DNA of 64,000 nucleotides from Pantoea agglomerans (GCF_021397715.1 NZ_CP090207.1:3038001-3102000); one strand, 5' to 3'. Numbered from the stretch's first letter, positions 8,461-20,792 are shown. A program made the numbers and translations. The notes: generated by a model not told the origin, from the sequence alone.

Positions 8461-11043
8461 ATGCAAGAGCAATACCGCCCGGAAGAGATTGAATCCCGTG
8501 TGCAGCAGCACTGGGATGAAAACGAAACGTTTAAAGTGACTGAGCAGGAAGGCAAAGAAAAATACTATTGCCTCTCCATGTTGCCCTATCCTTCTGGTCG
8601 CCTGCATATGGGCCACGTTCGTAACTACACCATCGGCGACGTAATCGCGCGTTATCAGCGTATGCTCGGCAAAAACGTGCTACAGCCGATCGGCTGGGAT
8701 GCCTTCGGTCTGCCTGCGGAAGGCGCGGCGGTCAAAAACAATACCGCACCGGCCCCCTGGACCTACGACAACATCGCCTACATGAAAAACCAGCTTAAAC
8801 TGCTGGGTTTTGGTTATGACTGGAGCCGTGAACTGGCGACCTGTCAGCCGGAATATTATCGCTGGGAACAGTGGTTCTTCACTAAGCTGTATGAAAAAGG
8901 CCTGGTGTATAAGAAAACATCTGCGGTGAACTGGTGCCCGAATGACCAGACCGTGCTGGCTAACGAGCAGGTGATTGATGGCTGCTGCTGGCGCTGTGAT
9001 ACCAAAGTTGAACGCAAAGAGATCCCGCAGTGGTTTATTAAAATCACCGATTACGCCGAAGAGCTGCTGAACGACCTTGATACGCTGGAAGAGTGGCCTG
9101 AGCAGGTCAAAACCATGCAGCGTAACTGGATTGGCCGCTCTGAAGGGGTAGAAATCACTTTTGACGTGGCGGAGAGTGAAGAAAAAGTCACCGTCTATAC
9201 CACCCGTCCGGACACCTTTTACGGTGCGACCTATGTCGCGGTAGCGGCCGGTCACCCGCTGGCTACCCAGGCTTCGGTGAATAACCCGGCGCTGGCTGAC
9301 TTTATCGCCGAATGTCGCAATACCAAAGTAGCTGAAGCGGAAATGGCGACCATGGAGAAGAAAGGCATGGCTACCGGCCTGTCTGCTATCCATCCGCTGA
9401 CCGGCGAGCCCATCCCGGTCTGGGTGGCTAACTTCGTGCTGATGGAATATGGCACCGGCGCGGTCATGGCGGTTCCGGCACACGATCAGCGTGACTGGGA
9501 ATTTGCCATCAAATACGATCTGCCGATCAAGCCCGTGGTCCTGAACCTTGACGGCAGCGTGCCAGACGTCAGCACTGCGGCGATGACCGAGAAAGGTGCG
9601 CTGTTTAACTCAGGCGAATTTAACGGTCTGGATCATGCCGCCGGCTTCAACGCCATTGCCGAAGCGCTGGCCGCAAAAGGCGTGGGCGTGCGTAAAGTGA
9701 ACTACCGCCTGCGCGACTGGGGTGTCTCACGCCAGCGTTACTGGGGTGCGCCAATCCCGATGGTCACGCTGGAAGATGGTACGGTCATGCCTGCGCCAGA
9801 AGACCAGCTGCCGGTGATCCTGCCGGAAGATGTGGTGATGGACGGTATTACCAGCCCGATCAAAGCCGATCCGGAGTGGGCAAAAACCACGGTGAACGGC
9901 CAGCCAGCGCTGCGTGAAACCGACACTTTCGATACCTTTATGGAATCGTCCTGGTACTACGCGCGCTATACCTGTGCAGACTACAAAGATGGCATGCTGG
10001 ACCCGGCGGCGGCGAACTACTGGCTGCCGGTCGATCAGTATGTGGGCGGGATTGAACACGCCATCATGCACCTGATGTATTTCCGCTTCTTCCACAAACT
10101 GCTGCGTGACGCCGGTCTGGTTAACTCCAGTGAACCGGCCAAACGCCTGCTGTGTCAGGGTATGGTACTGGCCGACGCCTTCTATTACCTGGGTGCCAGC
10201 GGCGAGCGTAACTGGGTCTCTCCGGTCGACGTTAACGTGGAACGCGATGAGAAAGGCCGCATCATCAAGGCGGTTGATACTCAGGGCCGCGAGGTGATCT
10301 ATGCGGGCATGAGCAAGATGTCGAAGTCGAAGAACAACGGCATCGATCCTCAGCTGATGGTCGAGCGTTACGGCGCCGATACCGTACGTCTGTTTATGAT
10401 GTTTGCTTCTCCAGCTGATATGACGCTGGAGTGGCAGGAATCAGGCGTAGAAGGCGCTAACCGCTTCCTGAAGCGCGTCTGGAAACTGGTGTTCGACCAT
10501 ACGCAGAAAGGCGCTACCGTAGCGCTCGACGTCGCCAGCCTCAATGATGAGCAGAAATCGCTGCGTCGCGATCTGCACAAAACCATCGCCAAAGTGGCGG
10601 ATGACATTGGCCGTCGTCAGACGTTCAACACCGCCATTGCCGCCATTATGGAGCTGATGAACAAGCTGGCGCGCGCGCCACAGGAGAGCGAGCAGGATCG
10701 TGCGCTGATGCAGGAAGCGCTGCTGGCGATCGTCCGTCTGCTCTATCCGTTCACTCCGCATGCCAGCTATGTGCTGTGGCAGACGCTGGGTGGCGAAGGC
10801 ACGATTGATGAAGCCGCGTGGCCGGTTGCTGATGAAGCCGCAATGGTGGAAGATTCACTGCTGGTGGTGGTGCAGGTTAACGGTAAAGTGCGCGGTAAAA
10901 TTACTGTGCCAGCCGATGCCACACAGGAACAGGTTCAGGCACGCGCTGCCCAGGAGCATCTGGTGGCGAAGTACCTGAACGGCGTGACGATTCGTAAAGT
11001 CATTTATGTACCGGGCAAACTGCTTAACCTGGTCGTGGGTTAA
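8461..11043 (+). CDS. leuS: Leucyl-tRNA synthetase
   Basis: 860 residues, the same length as in E. coli. The class I HIGH motif appears as HMGH near residue 49 and KMSKS at residues 619-623, with the large CP1 editing domain between them ([20 protein letters not shown], about residues 247-266). It charges tRNA-Leu in the cytoplasm. The first gene of a cluster with lptE, holA and nadD; lptE begins 14 bases after its stop. Confidence 0.98.
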   Translation: MQEQYRPEEIESRVQQHWDENETFKVTEQEGKEKYYCLSMLPYPSGRLHMGHVRNYTIGDVIARYQRMLGKNVLQPIGWDAFGLPAEGAAVKNNTAPAPWTYDNIAYMKNQLKLLGFGYDWSRELATCQPEYYRWEQWFFTKLYEKGLVYKKTSAVNWCPNDQTVLANEQVIDGCCWRCDTKVERKEIPQWFIKITDYAEELLNDLDTLEEWPEQVKTMQRNWIGRSEGVEITFDVAESEEKVTVYTTRPDTFYGATYVAVAAGHPLATQASVNNPALADFIAECRNTKVAEAEMATMEKKGMATGLSAIHPLTGEPIPVWVANFVLMEYGTGAVMAVPAHDQRDWEFAIKYDLPIKPVVLNLDGSVPDVSTAAMTEKGALFNSGEFNGLDHAAGFNAIAEALAAKGVGVRKVNYRLRDWGVSRQRYWGAPIPMVTLEDGTVMPAPEDQLPVILPEDVVMDGITSPIKADPEWAKTTVNGQPALRETDTFDTFMESSWYYARYTCADYKDGMLDPAAANYWLPVDQYVGGIEHAIMHLMYFRFFHKLLRDAGLVNSSEPAKRLLCQGMVLADAFYYLGASGERNWVSPVDVNVERDEKGRIIKAVDTQGREVIYAGMSKMSKSKNNGIDPQLMVERYGADTVRLFMMFASPADMTLEWQESGVEGANRFLKRVWKLVFDHTQKGATVALDVASLNDEQKSLRRDLHKTIAKVADDIGRRQTFNTAIAAIMELMNKLARAPQESEQDRALMQEALLAIVRLLYPFTPHASYVLWQTLGGEGTIDEAAWPVADEAAMVEDSLLVVVQVNGKVRGKITVPADATQEQVQARAAQEHLVAKYLNGVTIRKVIYVPGKLLNLVVG

Positions 11044-11057
11044 GTTCAGGAGGAACT

Positions 11058-11657
11058 GTGCGACATCCGATTATCAGGTTGTTTGTCATGCTGGCGGTGG
11101 TGATCACCGCTGGCTGTGGTTTTCATCCACGCGGCACCACCCAGGTGCCGAGTGAACTGAAAACCCTGATTGTTTCTACCGGCGATCCTTACGGGCCACT
11201 GGCGCGTACCGTTCGTCAGCAGCTGCGTATCAACAATGTGCGCATTGTTGAGGACAGCAAGCAGAACCGCACCGATATCCCGACGCTGCGTCTGGGTAGC
11301 GAATTGCAGGGCCGCGATACCGCGTCGGTCTTTATCACTGGTACCGCCGCCGAGTACCAGCTGGTGATGACCATTACCGCGCAGGTGTTGTTGCCGGGCA
11401 AAGGTATCTATCCGATCAGCACCACGGTCTATCGTTCGTTCTTCGATAACCCGAATGCGGCGCTGGCGAAAGATGCTGAGCAGGACATGATTACGCAGGA
11501 GATGCGTCAGCGTGCTGCCGAACAGCTGGTACGTAAGCTGCTGACGGTTCATGCCGCCCAGCTCAACAATAAAGACACCCTGCGCCAGACGACGATTCCG
11601 GTGCCGGGTCAGGACTCAGAGGAAGTCCCTTCTTCCTCTGCCACCAGTCTGCAATGA
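11058..11657 (+). CDS. lptE: LPS assembly lipoprotein LptE
   Basis: 199 residues with a GTG start, preceded by AGGAGG with good spacing; the E. coli gene also starts with GTG. The lipobox TAGC places the acylated cysteine at residue 20. LptE plugs the LptD barrel in the outer membrane and binds LPS. The region [10 protein letters not shown] and the [12 protein letters not shown] segment are conserved. The stop overlaps the holA start by 4 bases. The Ser/Thr-rich C-terminal tail is longer than the folded core needs, as usual. Confidence 0.95.
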   Translation: MRHPIIRLFVMLAVVITAGCGFHPRGTTQVPSELKTLIVSTGDPYGPLARTVRQQLRINNVRIVEDSKQNRTDIPTLRLGSELQGRDTASVFITGTAAEYQLVMTITAQVLLPGKGIYPISTTVYRSFFDNPNAALAKDAEQDMITQEMRQRAAEQLVRKLLTVHAAQLNNKDTLRQTTIPVPGQDSEEVPSSSATSLQ

Positions 11658-12685
11658 TCAGGATTTATCCTGAGCAACTCAGCGCGCAGCTCCGTGAGGG
11701 GCTGCGCGCCTGTTATTTGTTAGCCGGTAACGAACCCTTACTGTTGCAGGAGAGCGCAGACGCGATCCGGGCAGCCGCCACCACGCAGGGCTTTGAAGAG
11801 CACTTCAGCGTCAGTCTTGATGCCCAGACCGACTGGGAGAGCCTGTTCGTCAGCTGTCAGTCGCTGAGTCTGTTTGCCCAGCGGCAGACGCTCACCCTGC
11901 AATTCCCCGACAATGGCCCGAATGCCGCGATGGCTGAGCAGCTGGTTAAGCTGTCACAACTGCTGCATGCCGATATTCTGCTGATATGCCGGATGCCGAA
12001 GCTGACCAAAGCGCAGGAAAACAGCGCCTGGTTTAAAGCCCTTTCCGCTTCCGCCGTGTTAGTCCCCTGCCAGACCCCGGAACAGGCACAACTGCCGCGC
12101 TGGGTGGCGAACCGCGCCAAAGCGCTGAAACTGGCGGTAGATGACGCGGCGATTCAGCTGCTGTGCTACTGCTATGAGGGCAATCTGCTGGCGCTGGCCC
12201 AGGCGCTGGAGCGGCTGTCGCTGCAGTGGCCGGATGGCAAACTGACGCTGCCACGGGTTGAAGAAGCGGTCAGCGATGCGGCGCACTTTACCCCTTTCCA
12301 CTGGGTTGATGCCGTGCTGGCGGGCAAAAGTCGCCGCGCGTTGCATATCCTGCATCAGCTGGAGCGGGAAGAGAGCGAAGTGGTGATCCTGCTGCGTACT
12401 CTGCAACGCGACTTACTGACGCTGCTGCATCTGCAACGCCATCAAACACAACAGCCGCTGCGTACGCTGATGGATCAGCAGCGCATCTGGCAGAATCGCC
12501 GTGCCCTGTTCACGGAGGCGCTGCAACGGCTGGATGCGGTGCGTCTGCAACGCGCTATTCATCTGCTGAGTCAGATAGAGATCACCTTAAAGCAGGATTA
12601 CGGCCAGCCGGTCTGGCCGCAGCTGCAAACCCTGACGCTGCTGCTCAGCAGCCGCGCGTTTCCCGCGAGCTTCGCCCATGTCTGA
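11654..12685 (+). CDS. holA: DNA polymerase III delta subunit
   Basis: 343 residues, the normal size. It shows the AAA-like clamp-loader layout: an N-terminal domain beginning MIRIYPEQL, the NEPLLLQE segment near residue 26 that is diagnostic for HolA, and a helical C-terminal collar. It opens the beta clamp within the clamp-loader complex. It overlaps lptE (4 bases) and nadD (8 bases), so the three are co-translated. Confidence 0.95.
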   Translation: MIRIYPEQLSAQLREGLRACYLLAGNEPLLLQESADAIRAAATTQGFEEHFSVSLDAQTDWESLFVSCQSLSLFAQRQTLTLQFPDNGPNAAMAEQLVKLSQLLHADILLICRMPKLTKAQENSAWFKALSASAVLVPCQTPEQAQLPRWVANRAKALKLAVDDAAIQLLCYCYEGNLLALAQALERLSLQWPDGKLTLPRVEEAVSDAAHFTPFHWVDAVLAGKSRRALHILHQLEREESEVVILLRTLQRDLLTLLHLQRHQTQQPLRTLMDQQRIWQNRRALFTEALQRLDAVRLQRAIHLLSQIEITLKQDYGQPVWPQLQTLTLLLSSRAFPASFAHV

Positions 12686-13322
12686 GTTACACGCGCTGTT
12701 TGGCGGCACCTTCGATCCGATTCATTTCGGCCACCTGCGTCCGGTTGAAGCACTGGCGCAGCAGACCGGGCTGCAAAAAGTCACGCTGTTGCCCAACAAC
12801 GTCCCGCCGCATCGTCCGCAGCCGGAAGCCAGCGCGGATCAGCGGGTCGATATGCTGCGTTGCGCCATCGCCGACTTGCCGCTGTTTGACATTGATACCC
12901 GCGAACTGAAGCGCGATACGCCTTCCTGGACCGTGGCCACGCTGGAAAACCTGCGTGCCGAGCGCGGTGCCCGGCAACCGCTGGGCTTTATCATCGGTCA
13001 GGATTCGCTGCTCAGCTTATCAAAGTGGCATCGCTGGCAGGATCTGCTGACGCTCTGTCATCTGCTGGTGTGCCAGCGGCCGGGTTATCCGACGCAGATG
13101 GCGTCACCAGAGATGCAGCGCTGGCTCGATCAGCATGTGACGCACGACGTACAACAGCTCCATCTTCAGCCCGCTGGCCATATCTGGCTGGCAGAAACGC
13201 CGCTGGTTGACATCTCCGCTACCGAGATCCGTCGCCGTCGCCATCATCATCAATCCTGCGACGACCTGCTGCCCGCTGCGGTTATCGATTATATCGACCG
13301 CGCAGGCTTATATCGCGACTGA
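12678..13322 (+). CDS. nadD: Nicotinate-nucleotide adenylyltransferase
   Basis: 214 residues. The nucleotidyltransferase motif [11 protein letters not shown] lies at residues 9-19 and the ISATEIRRR motif at the C-terminal side. NadD transfers AMP to nicotinate mononucleotide in NAD synthesis. It starts inside holA. The C-terminal HHHH run (RRRRHHHHQS) is unusual in look but sits next to the ISxTxIR motif and appears intact. Confidence 0.96.
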   Translation: MSELHALFGGTFDPIHFGHLRPVEALAQQTGLQKVTLLPNNVPPHRPQPEASADQRVDMLRCAIADLPLFDIDTRELKRDTPSWTVATLENLRAERGARQPLGFIIGQDSLLSLSKWHRWQDLLTLCHLLVCQRPGYPTQMASPEMQRWLDQHVTHDVQQLHLQPAGHIWLAETPLVDISATEIRRRRHHHQSCDDLLPAAVIDYIDRAGLYRD

Positions 13323-13329
13323 TCCGGGC

Positions 13330-13340
13330 ATGCTATACTG
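13330..13340 (+). promoter_or_regulatory. Possible extended -10 promoter for rsfS
   Basis: ATGCTATACT carries TATACT (13334-13339) with an upstream TG. No good -35 lies at the right distance, which fits an extended -10 promoter. Located about 75 bases before rsfS. Confidence 0.35.
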
Positions 13341-13414
13341 CGCCGCTTAATTTTTTGGCTGCATAATCCGGGCTTACAGCCGGCTCGTCACCACCAGTTT
13401 TAGAGGGGAACCTT

Positions 13415-13732
13415 TTGCAAGGTAAAGCACTCCAAGAGTTCGTTATTGATAAGATTGATGATCTCAAAGGCCAGGACATTGTCACCATCGACGTTCAGGG
13501 CAAATCCAGCATCACCGATTTCATGATCATCTGCACCGGCACCTCCACGCGTCATGTGACTTCTATCGCAGAACACGTAGAGCAGGAGTCGCGTTTAGCT
13601 GGCCTGATGCCGTTAGGCATTGAAGGCAAAAGCACAGCAGATTGGGTTGTGGTTGATCTCGGTGATGTCATCGTGCATGTGATGCAGGAAGAGAGTCGCC
13701 AGCTGTATGAGCTGGAAAAACTCTGGGGCTAA
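13415..13732 (+). CDS. rsfS: Ribosomal silencing factor RsfS
   Basis: 105 residues, starting at TTG with AGAGGGGA upstream; the E. coli gene also uses TTG. The conserved core [19 protein letters not shown] and the [15 protein letters not shown] strand are present. RsfS binds ribosomal protein L14 and blocks subunit joining in stationary phase. rlmH follows after 3 bases. Confidence 0.96.
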   Translation: MQGKALQEFVIDKIDDLKGQDIVTIDVQGKSSITDFMIICTGTSTRHVTSIAEHVEQESRLAGLMPLGIEGKSTADWVVVDLGDVIVHVMQEESRQLYELEKLWG

Positions 13733-13735
13733 CCG

Positions 13736-14206
13736 GTGAAACTGCAACTTGTTGCCGTCGGCACCAAAATGCCTGACTGGGTGCAGACCGGTTTTATGGA
13801 GTATCTGCGCCGCTTCCCGAAAGATATGCCGCTGGAGCTGACCGAAGTCACCGCAGGTAAACGCGGCAAAAATGCTGACATTAAACGCATCCTTGAAAAA
13901 GAGGGTGAGGCGATGTTAGCGGCGGTCGGCAAAGGCAATCGCATCGTGACGCTGGATATTCCCGGACATCCGTGGGAAACCCCGCAGCTGGCACAGCAGC
14001 TTGAACGCTGGAAGCTGGATGGTCGCGATGTCAGCCTGTTGATTGGCGGTCCTGAAGGTCTGGCCCCGGCGTGTAAAGCGGCGGCCGAACAGAGCTGGTC
14101 ACTGTCAGCATTGACGCTGCCCCATCCGCTGGTGCGCGTGCTGGTGGCCGAAAGCCTGTATCGTGCATGGAGCATAACGACAAATCATCCTTATCATCGT
14201 GAATGA
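13736..14206 (+). CDS. rlmH: 23S rRNA pseudouridine-1915 N3-methyltransferase
   Basis: 156 residues from a GTG start. The SPOUT-fold SAM-binding knot is visible as LIGGPEGL and [20 protein letters not shown]. RlmH methylates Psi1915 in helix 69 of 70S ribosomes. Strongly similar to the E. coli protein along its length. Transcribed with rsfS and upstream of mrdA. Confidence 0.96.
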   Translation: MKLQLVAVGTKMPDWVQTGFMEYLRRFPKDMPLELTEVTAGKRGKNADIKRILEKEGEAMLAAVGKGNRIVTLDIPGHPWETPQLAQQLERWKLDGRDVSLLIGGPEGLAPACKAAAEQSWSLSALTLPHPLVRVLVAESLYRAWSITTNHPYHRE

Positions 14207-14240
14207 CCGATCAGCCCACATCAGACATGACAAGTAGCGG

Positions 14241-16145
14241 ATGAAATTACAAAGCAACGCCTTTCGCGATTACAGTGCCGAACAGAAACTCTTTGTCCGC
14301 CGGGCATTTATCGCTTTCGTCGGGATCTTACTGCTCTCCTCCGTGCTGGTGGTTAACCTTTACCACCTGCAAATTTTACGCTTTGACGATTACAGCACCC
14401 GCTCAAACGAAAACCGCATCAAGCTGGTGCCGGTTGCGCCCAGCCGCGGCATTATCTATGACCGGACCGGCACGCCGCTGGCGCTGAACCGCACCATCTA
14501 TCAGGCCGAACTGGTGCCGGAAAAAGTCGATAATCTGCAGCAGACGCTGGATAATCTGCGCCCGATTCTTGAACTCACCGACGACGACCTCGAAAACTTT
14601 CAAAAAGAGCGCAAACGCTCGCGTCGATTTACCTCTATTCCGGTGAAGACTGGCCTGAACGAAGTGCAGGTCGCGCGCTTTGCCGTTAATCAGTACCGCT
14701 TTCCCGGCGTTGAAGTTAAAGGCTATCAGCGCCGCTACTACCCGTTTGGCCAGACCCTGACGCACGTTGTCGGTTATGTGTCAAAAATTAACGATCGTGA
14801 CGTCGCCCGCCTCGATAAAGAGGGGAAATGGCCGAACTACGCAGCCACGCACGACATCGGTAAGCTGGGCATTGAAGCCTATTACGAAGATCTGCTACAT
14901 GGCAAAACCGGTTTTGAAGAGGTTGAAGTCAACAACCGTGGCCGGGTGATCCGTCAGTTGCACGAAGAGTCGCCGCAGGCGGGCCGTGATATCTACCTGA
15001 CCATCGACCTGAAGCTGCAGCAGTATATCGAAACGCTGCTGACCGGCAGTCGCGCCGCCGTGGTGGTCAGCGATCCGCGTACCGGCGAGATCCTCGCTAT
15101 GGTTTCCACCCCCAGCTATGACCCGAACCTGTTTGTCGACGGTATCTCCAGCAAGGATTATCGCGGCCTGCTCAGCGATGAAAACCGACCGCTGTATAAC
15201 CGTGCCATTCAGGCCGCTTATCCTCCCGCCTCGACGGTGAAACCTTATGTGGCGGTCTCTGCGCTAAGTGCTGGCGTCATTAACCGCAATACCAGCCTGT
15301 TCGATCCGGGCTGGTGGCAGTTGCCGGGCTCTGAGAAGCGTTTTCGTGACTGGAAAAAATGGGGCCACGGCCGGCTGAACGTGACCAAAGCGCTGGAAGA
15401 GTCTGCCGATACCTTCTTCTATCAGGTTGCCTATGACATGGGCATCGATCGGCTATCGGAATGGATGAACAAGTTTGGCTACGGCAACCGTACCGGCATC
15501 GATTTGCCGCAGGAGAGCGCCGGTAACATGCCAACCCGTGACTGGAAGCTCAGACGCTTTAAAAAGCCGTGGTATCAGGGCGACACCATCCCGGTGGGCA
15601 TCGGCCAGGGTTACTGGACGGCGACGCCGCTGCAGATGAACAAAGCGATGATGATTCTGATTAACGACGGCGTGATCAGGGTGCCGCACATGCTGCGCGC
15701 GACCCGCGAAGGACGCACCCTGGTGCCCTATCGCCAGCCGCCAGCCACGCCGATTGGCGACATTCATTCCGGCTACTGGGAAATTGCCAAAGACGGCATG
15801 TATGGCGTGGCTAATCGCCCTAACGGCACCGCGCACAAGAGCTTTGCTGACGCACCCTATAAAATCGCCGCCAAATCGGGAACGGCGCAGGTGTTTGGCC
15901 TGAAAGAGAATGAAACCTATAACGCACATAAAATTGCCGAACGATTACGCGACCATAAGCTGATGACCGCGTTTGCTCCCTATGACAAGCCTCGGGTCGC
16001 GGTGACCATTATCCTGGAAAACGGCGGCGCCGGACCGGCTGTGGGTACCGTTATGCGCCAGATTCTGGATCACATCATGTTAGGTGATAACAATACTGTC
16101 CTGCCGGACGCCGCCCCCACGCCGCCCGGCTATGAAGGTGAATAA
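14241..16145 (+). CDS. mrdA: Penicillin-binding protein 2 (transpeptidase)
   Basis: 634 residues. One N-terminal membrane anchor (about residues 22-42), a dimerisation domain and a transpeptidase domain. The active-site serine is Ser331 in STVK; the SAD triad and the KSGTAQ motif follow. PBP2 crosslinks peptidoglycan in the elongasome with RodA, encoded next. Start ATG 14241 has a weak site (TAGCGG). The stop is 2 bases before the mrdB start. Confidence 0.97.
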   Translation: MKLQSNAFRDYSAEQKLFVRRAFIAFVGILLLSSVLVVNLYHLQILRFDDYSTRSNENRIKLVPVAPSRGIIYDRTGTPLALNRTIYQAELVPEKVDNLQQTLDNLRPILELTDDDLENFQKERKRSRRFTSIPVKTGLNEVQVARFAVNQYRFPGVEVKGYQRRYYPFGQTLTHVVGYVSKINDRDVARLDKEGKWPNYAATHDIGKLGIEAYYEDLLHGKTGFEEVEVNNRGRVIRQLHEESPQAGRDIYLTIDLKLQQYIETLLTGSRAAVVVSDPRTGEILAMVSTPSYDPNLFVDGISSKDYRGLLSDENRPLYNRAIQAAYPPASTVKPYVAVSALSAGVINRNTSLFDPGWWQLPGSEKRFRDWKKWGHGRLNVTKALEESADTFFYQVAYDMGIDRLSEWMNKFGYGNRTGIDLPQESAGNMPTRDWKLRRFKKPWYQGDTIPVGIGQGYWTATPLQMNKAMMILINDGVIRVPHMLRATREGRTLVPYRQPPATPIGDIHSGYWEIAKDGMYGVANRPNGTAHKSFADAPYKIAAKSGTAQVFGLKENETYNAHKIAERLRDHKLMTAFAPYDKPRVAVTIILENGGAGPAVGTVMRQILDHIMLGDNNTVLPDAAPTPPGYEGE

Positions 16146-16147
16146 AC

Positions 16148-17266
16148 ATGTCGATGAACGATAGTCCGCAGAAACGATCAATCTGGACCCGCATCCATAT
16201 TGATCCGCTGTTTATGCTGGTGATTCTCGGCCTGCTGATTTACAGCGCCGTGGTGATCTGGAGCGCCAGTGGTCAGGACCCGGGCATGATGGAACGCAAA
16301 ATCGGTCAGATCGCGATGGGGCTGGTGATCATGATTGTGCTGGCGCAGGTGCCGCCGCGCGTCTACGAAGGCTGGGCGCCCTACCTCTATATCATCTGCG
16401 TCATTTTGCTGATTGCGGTGGATGCGTTTGGGCAGATCAGTAAAGGGGCGCAGCGTTGGCTCGACCTCGGTATCGTCCGTTTTCAGCCGTCGGAGATCGC
16501 GAAGATTGCCGTGCCGCTGATGGTGGCGCGCTTTATTAACCGTGACGTCTGCCCGCCAACCCTGAAGAATACCGGTATCGCACTGATCCTGATTTTTGTG
16601 CCCACTCTGCTGGTGGCGGCGCAGCCCGATCTCGGCACCTCGATCCTGATTGCCGCTTCGGGACTGTTTGTGCTGTTCCTGTCCGGCATGAGCTGGAAAC
16701 TGATTGGCGTCGCGGTGCTGCTGGTGGCGGCCTTTATCCCGATTCTGTGGTTCTTCCTGATGCACGACTATCAACGTGACCGCGTGATGATGCTGCTCGA
16801 TCCGGAAAGCGACCCGCTGGGCGCCGGTTACCATATTATTCAGTCGAAAATTGCGATTGGCTCTGGCGGGCTGCGGGGCAAAGGCTGGCTGCAGGGCACC
16901 CAGTCACAGCTGGAGTTTTTGCCGGAGCGCCACACTGACTTTATTTTTGCCGTGCTGGCCGAAGAGTTAGGGCTGGTGGGCGTGCTGGTTCTGCTGGCGC
17001 TCTATCTGCTGCTGATCATGCGCGGTTTGATCGTGGCAGCCCGGGCGCAAACCACCTTTGGTCGGGTAATGGCCGGCGGTTTAATGCTGATTTTATTCGT
17101 TTATGTTTTCGTTAACATTGGCATGGTTAGTGGTATCTTACCGGTAGTTGGCGTGCCGTTGCCGCTGGTCAGTTATGGCGGCTCCGCGCTTATCGTGCTC
17201 ATGGCGGGATTTGGCATTGTGATGTCGATCCATACTCACCGAAAAATGTTATCTAAAAGTGTTTAA
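16148..17266 (+). CDS. mrdB: Peptidoglycan polymerase RodA
   Basis: 372 residues, a SEDS-family membrane glycosyltransferase with about ten transmembrane segments. The family signature regions [16 protein letters not shown] and [20 protein letters not shown] are intact. It polymerises glycan strands with PBP2 during elongation. Its end lies 10 bases before the rlpA start. Confidence 0.97.
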   Translation: MSMNDSPQKRSIWTRIHIDPLFMLVILGLLIYSAVVIWSASGQDPGMMERKIGQIAMGLVIMIVLAQVPPRVYEGWAPYLYIICVILLIAVDAFGQISKGAQRWLDLGIVRFQPSEIAKIAVPLMVARFINRDVCPPTLKNTGIALILIFVPTLLVAAQPDLGTSILIAASGLFVLFLSGMSWKLIGVAVLLVAAFIPILWFFLMHDYQRDRVMMLLDPESDPLGAGYHIIQSKIAIGSGGLRGKGWLQGTQSQLEFLPERHTDFIFAVLAEELGLVGVLVLLALYLLLIMRGLIVAARAQTTFGRVMAGGLMLILFVYVFVNIGMVSGILPVVGVPLPLVSYGGSALIVLMAGFGIVMSIHTHRKMLSKSV

Positions 17267-17276
17267 GAGGCAGCAG

Positions 17277-18353
17277 ATGCGTAAGGAATGGCTTGGCGTT
17301 GCACTGGCATCACTGGTTCTGGCAGCCTGTACCACGCCGGAACCCCAAAATACCGCGCCGCCACAACCGGCTTATAATGGCCCGGTGGTGGAGATTCCAG
17401 GCGTTGAGCCACGCTATGAGCCGATTAATCCTGGCACCAGCCAGGATTACAGCGTCAACGGCAAAAACTACCGCATCATTAAAGATCCGTCGAACTACAG
17501 TGAAGTGGGCCTCGCCACCTGGTACGGCGAAGAAGCCCAAGGCAATCGCACCGCTACCGGCGAAGCCTATGATCCGGATGCGCTCACCGCCGCGCACCCT
17601 ACGCTGCCGCTGCCGAGCTATGTGCGCGTCACCAACATCGCTAATGGTCGCCAGATTGTGGTGCGGGTTAACGATCGCGGCCCTTATACGCCAGGCCGTA
17701 TCATCGACCTGTCGCGCGCCGCAGGGGATCGCCTCAATATCTCCAATAATTCACGGGTCCGCGTTGATTACATTAAGGTCGCGCCGGATGGGACGCTTTC
17801 CGGTCCCGGCACCATCGGAACGGTGGTCGCGAAACAGAGCTATTCCCTGCCGGCCCGCCCGGATCTCAGCGGAGGTGCCGTGATGAACAGCGGCAGCGCC
17901 GCAGCTTCCCAGCCTGCACCGCAAAACGTCGAGGCGATCAGCAACAGCACGTTGCAGAGCAGTGACAACATGGGCGCACCGGTACAGAGCAGTGGTTTCC
18001 TCGGCGCACCTCAGCCGTTAGCCACCGGCGTGCTGGAAGGCAATGAACCCGCCGCCGCGCCTGCGGTGACGGCCGCACCGGCAGCCGCAGAAGCCAGCGC
18101 GGCACCGACTGCCAGCCCAGCCGCTGGTGGCTATGTGGTGCAGGTCGGCGCGCTGAACGATCCGGCGCGGGCGCAGCAACTGATGAAAAGCCTGAGCCAG
18201 CGTTATGGCGTGCCCGGCACGGTGGAAACCGCGGGCAATGTCTATCGCGTCCAGCTCGGCGGTTATCCGACCCGTGCCGAAGCGGCCGCGTTGCAACAGC
18301 GTCTGAGCAGTGATGGCCAGACGGCCTCATTTATTACCAGTACGCGTCGCTGA
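17277..18353 (+). CDS. rlpA: Septal-ring lytic transglycosylase RlpA
   Basis: 358 residues from ATG 17277, chosen because it places a signal peptide and lipobox LAAC (Cys18) at the N-terminus and has GAGGCAG upstream. An in-frame ATG at 17259 inside mrdB is rejected. A double-psi beta-barrel RlpA domain spans about residues 75-165 (RVNDRGPYTPGRIIDLSRAA). A Pro/Ala-rich linker with many Ala repeats leads to a C-terminal SPOR domain (about 280-355) that binds denuded glycan. Unlike E. coli RlpA, the barrel keeps the TWYG-type segment of active lytic transglycosylases. Confidence 0.94.
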   Translation: MRKEWLGVALASLVLAACTTPEPQNTAPPQPAYNGPVVEIPGVEPRYEPINPGTSQDYSVNGKNYRIIKDPSNYSEVGLATWYGEEAQGNRTATGEAYDPDALTAAHPTLPLPSYVRVTNIANGRQIVVRVNDRGPYTPGRIIDLSRAAGDRLNISNNSRVRVDYIKVAPDGTLSGPGTIGTVVAKQSYSLPARPDLSGGAVMNSGSAAASQPAPQNVEAISNSTLQSSDNMGAPVQSSGFLGAPQPLATGVLEGNEPAAAPAVTAAPAAAEASAAPTASPAAGGYVVQVGALNDPARAQQLMKSLSQRYGVPGTVETAGNVYRVQLGGYPTRAEAAALQQRLSSDGQTASFITSTRR

Positions 18354-18476
18354 TTGAACGGTTTACCGTTACGTCTGCTAACAACCCAATCATCCTGCCC
18401 GATGCGGTCCAGACGGCCATTGGGTATGATGAATGATTTACTTAACCTCAAAACCACGGATGTTGTAGTCCTACAC

Positions 18477-19688
18477 ATGAACACGCTGAAATCATCTCGT
18501 TTGCTGAAACGCCTGACAGTGGGATCACTGATCGCCTTCTCTCTCAGCCATGCCGCTATTGCTGATGACGTCAATCTCAAGACCATGATTCCGGGCGTAC
18601 CGGACATTGATGCCGAAGCGTATGTCCTTATCGACTACAACTCGGGCAAAGTGCTGGCGGAAAAGAATGCCGATGCCCGTCGCGATCCGGCCAGTCTGAC
18701 CAAAATGATGACCAGCTACGTGATTGGCCAGGCAGTCAAAGCGGGCAAAATCCATCAGGACGATCTGGTCACCGTTGGTCCGGATGCCTGGGCCACCGGT
18801 AATCCGGTGTTTAAAGGTTCATCGCTGATGTTCCTCAAGCCGGGCGATCGGGTTCCGGTTTCACAGCTGACGCGTGGGATTGTGCTGCAGTCGGGTAACG
18901 ACGCCTGTGTCGCCATGGCTGACTATGTCGCCGGCAGCCAGGATGCGTTCGTTAATCTGATGAACAACTACGTCAAAGCGATTGGCCTGCAGAATACCCA
19001 TTTCCAGACGGTACACGGTCTGGATGCCGAAGGTCAGTACAGCTCGGCGCGCGACATGGCGCTGATTGGTCAGGCGCTGATCCGCGACGTGCCGGAAGAG
19101 TACGCTGTTTATAAAGAGAAAGAGTTCACCTTCAACAATATCCGCCAGATGAACCGTAACGGTCTGCTGTGGGATACCAACCTGAACGTGGATGGCATTA
19201 AAACCGGTCACACCAATGCGGCCGGTTACAACCTGGTGGCTTCAGCTACCGAAGGCCAGATGCGTCTGATCTCCGCGGTAATGGGCGGTCACACCTACAA
19301 AGGCCGCGAAACCGAAAGCAAAAAACTGCTGACGTGGGGCTTCCGCTTCTTTGAAACTGTCGCACCGCTGAAAGCGGGCAAAGAGTTCGCCTCTGAGCCG
19401 GTGTGGTTTGGCGACAACGATCGCGTCCAGCTCGGCGTTGAGAAAGATGCCTACCTGACGATTCCGCGCGGCCGGATGAAAGATCTGAAAGCCAGTTATG
19501 TGCTCAACAACACCGAGCTGCACGCGCCGCTGAAGAAAAATCAGGTCGTCGGCAGCATTAACTTCCAGCTGGATGGCAAAACCATCGAACAGCGTCCGCT
19601 GGTGGTGTTAAATGAGATTCAGGAAGGCGGGTTCTTCAGCCGCATCGTGGACTACATCAAACTGATGTTCCATCACTGGTTCGGCTAA
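18477..19688 (+). CDS. dacA: D-alanyl-D-alanine carboxypeptidase DacA (PBP5)
   Basis: 403 residues from ATG 18477, the same length as E. coli PBP5, with a signal peptide ending at ADD. Active-site SxxK is Ser73-Leu-Thr-Lys76; SGN and KTG motifs follow ([11 protein letters not shown]). It trims the terminal D-Ala of peptidoglycan stem peptides. The C-terminal amphipathic helix ([18 protein letters not shown]) anchors it to the inner membrane. A longer in-frame start at 18354 would bury the signal peptide and is rejected. Confidence 0.96.
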   Translation: MNTLKSSRLLKRLTVGSLIAFSLSHAAIADDVNLKTMIPGVPDIDAEAYVLIDYNSGKVLAEKNADARRDPASLTKMMTSYVIGQAVKAGKIHQDDLVTVGPDAWATGNPVFKGSSLMFLKPGDRVPVSQLTRGIVLQSGNDACVAMADYVAGSQDAFVNLMNNYVKAIGLQNTHFQTVHGLDAEGQYSSARDMALIGQALIRDVPEEYAVYKEKEFTFNNIRQMNRNGLLWDTNLNVDGIKTGHTNAAGYNLVASATEGQMRLISAVMGGHTYKGRETESKKLLTWGFRFFETVAPLKAGKEFASEPVWFGDNDRVQLGVEKDAYLTIPRGRMKDLKASYVLNNTELHAPLKKNQVVGSINFQLDGKTIEQRPLVVLNEIQEGGFFSRIVDYIKLMFHHWFG

Positions 19689-19744
19689 GCGTAGTGGGTG
19701 GTTGAAAAGTCACCCCATCGCCCCCATTACAGGTTATTATGATG

Positions 19745-19771
19745 CTCCCGCTCAGGCGGGAGTCTTTTTTT
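19745..19771 (+). terminator. Terminator after dacA
   Basis: CTCCCGC pairs with GCGGGAG around TCAG, followed by a run of T residues. The ybeD ribosome-binding region follows immediately, so ybeD may depend on read-through or its own promoter. Confidence 0.88.
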
Positions 19772-19787
19772 ATGCACCGGAGTCAAT

Positions 19788-20051
19788 ATGAAAACCAAAC
19801 TGAATGAACTGCTCGAATTTCCTACCCCGTTTACCTACAAAGTAATGGGTCTGGCGCAACCGGAGCTGGTTGATCAAGTGGTTGAAGTGGTGCAACGCCA
19901 TGCGCCCGGCGACTACAGTCCTGAAGTCAAGCCGAGCAGCAAGGGCAACTATCACTCCGTAAACATCACCATTACCGCCACCCACATCGAGCAGGTTGAA
20001 CGCCTGTACGAAGAGCTGGGCCAGATCGAAATCGTACGCATGGTGCTCTGA
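19788..20051 (+). CDS. ybeD: YbeD, DUF493 small regulatory-fold protein
   Basis: 87 residues, near identical in layout to E. coli YbeD (ACT-like ferredoxin fold). Conserved [12 protein letters not shown] at the N-terminus. Function is not established; it lies between dacA and lipB in most enterobacteria. Cytoplasmic, no special motifs. Confidence 0.93.
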   Translation: MKTKLNELLEFPTPFTYKVMGLAQPELVDQVVEVVQRHAPGDYSPEVKPSSKGNYHSVNITITATHIEQVERLYEELGQIEIVRMVL

Positions 20052-20132
20052 TTTGCAGAGTCGGCGAAGCGTCTTACCCGGACGGTTTGCCGACGTTATT
20101 CTCAGCTTAATTTGTTAAAGCGGGTCATCGTT

Positions 20133-20792
20133 TTGTCAGTTGAAACCCTTCTCGTCCGCCGGTCAGGTTTACGCGACTGGCAATCCGTCTCCGACGCCAT
20201 GCATCACTATACCGACCAGCGCGACAGCCTGAGTCGCGATGAGATCTGGCTGGTGGAACATCCTGCGGTATTTACCCAGGGCCAGGCAGGAAAAGCGGAG
20301 CATCTGCTGATGCCCGGCGATATTCCGGTGGTGCAGAGCGACCGTGGCGGCCAGGTCACCTATCATGGACCGGGCCAGCAGGTGATGTACGTGCTGATTG
20401 ATATCAAGCGCCGCAAGCTAGGCGTACGCCAGCTGGTAACCGCGCTGGAAGAGACGGTGATTGCTACCCTGGCCGGATTTGGCGTCAATGCCCGCGCGCG
20501 CGCCGACGCGCCTGGCGTCTATGTGGGTGAACAAAAAATCTGTTCACTCGGGCTGCGGATCCGTAAAGGCTGCTCGTTTCACGGTCTGGCGCTGAATGTC
20601 GCCATGGACCTTGCACCCTTTTCGCGAATCAATCCCTGTGGCTATGCGGGCATGAGCATGACCCAGCTGCAGCAGTTTCAGCCAGACATCCGGCTGGAAC
20701 AGGTTCAGGCCCCGCTGGTTGACGCATTTGCCCGTCTGACAGGTTATGAAAATGTTGAATGGTCAGAGGAAGATTTGCCGCTTCAGCCTTAA
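20133..20792 (+). CDS. lipB: Octanoyl-ACP:protein octanoyltransferase LipB
   Basis: 219 residues if translation begins at TTG 20133, which aligns with the E. coli start; another in-frame TTG at 20112 would add seven residues. No ATG is available, so a rare start is required either way. Motifs [12 protein letters not shown] and the catalytic Cys/Lys region ([16 protein letters not shown]) are present. It transfers octanoate from ACP to lipoyl domains, feeding LipA. Confidence 0.93.
   Translation: MSVETLLVRRSGLRDWQSVSDAMHHYTDQRDSLSRDEIWLVEHPAVFTQGQAGKAEHLLMPGDIPVVQSDRGGQVTYHGPGQQVMYVLIDIKRRKLGVRQLVTALEETVIATLAGFGVNARARADAPGVYVGEQKICSLGLRIRKGCSFHGLALNVAMDLAPFSRINPCGYAGMSMTQLQQFQPDIRLEQVQAPLVDAFARLTGYENVEWSEEDLPLQP

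Noticed and set aside
8680..9483. Long minus-strand frame opposite leuS
   Set aside because: It is the antisense of a highly conserved gene; leuS is clearly the coding strand.
18354..18476. Earlier start for dacA
   Set aside because: Would place 41 residues ahead of the signal peptide; the E. coli-length start is at 18477.
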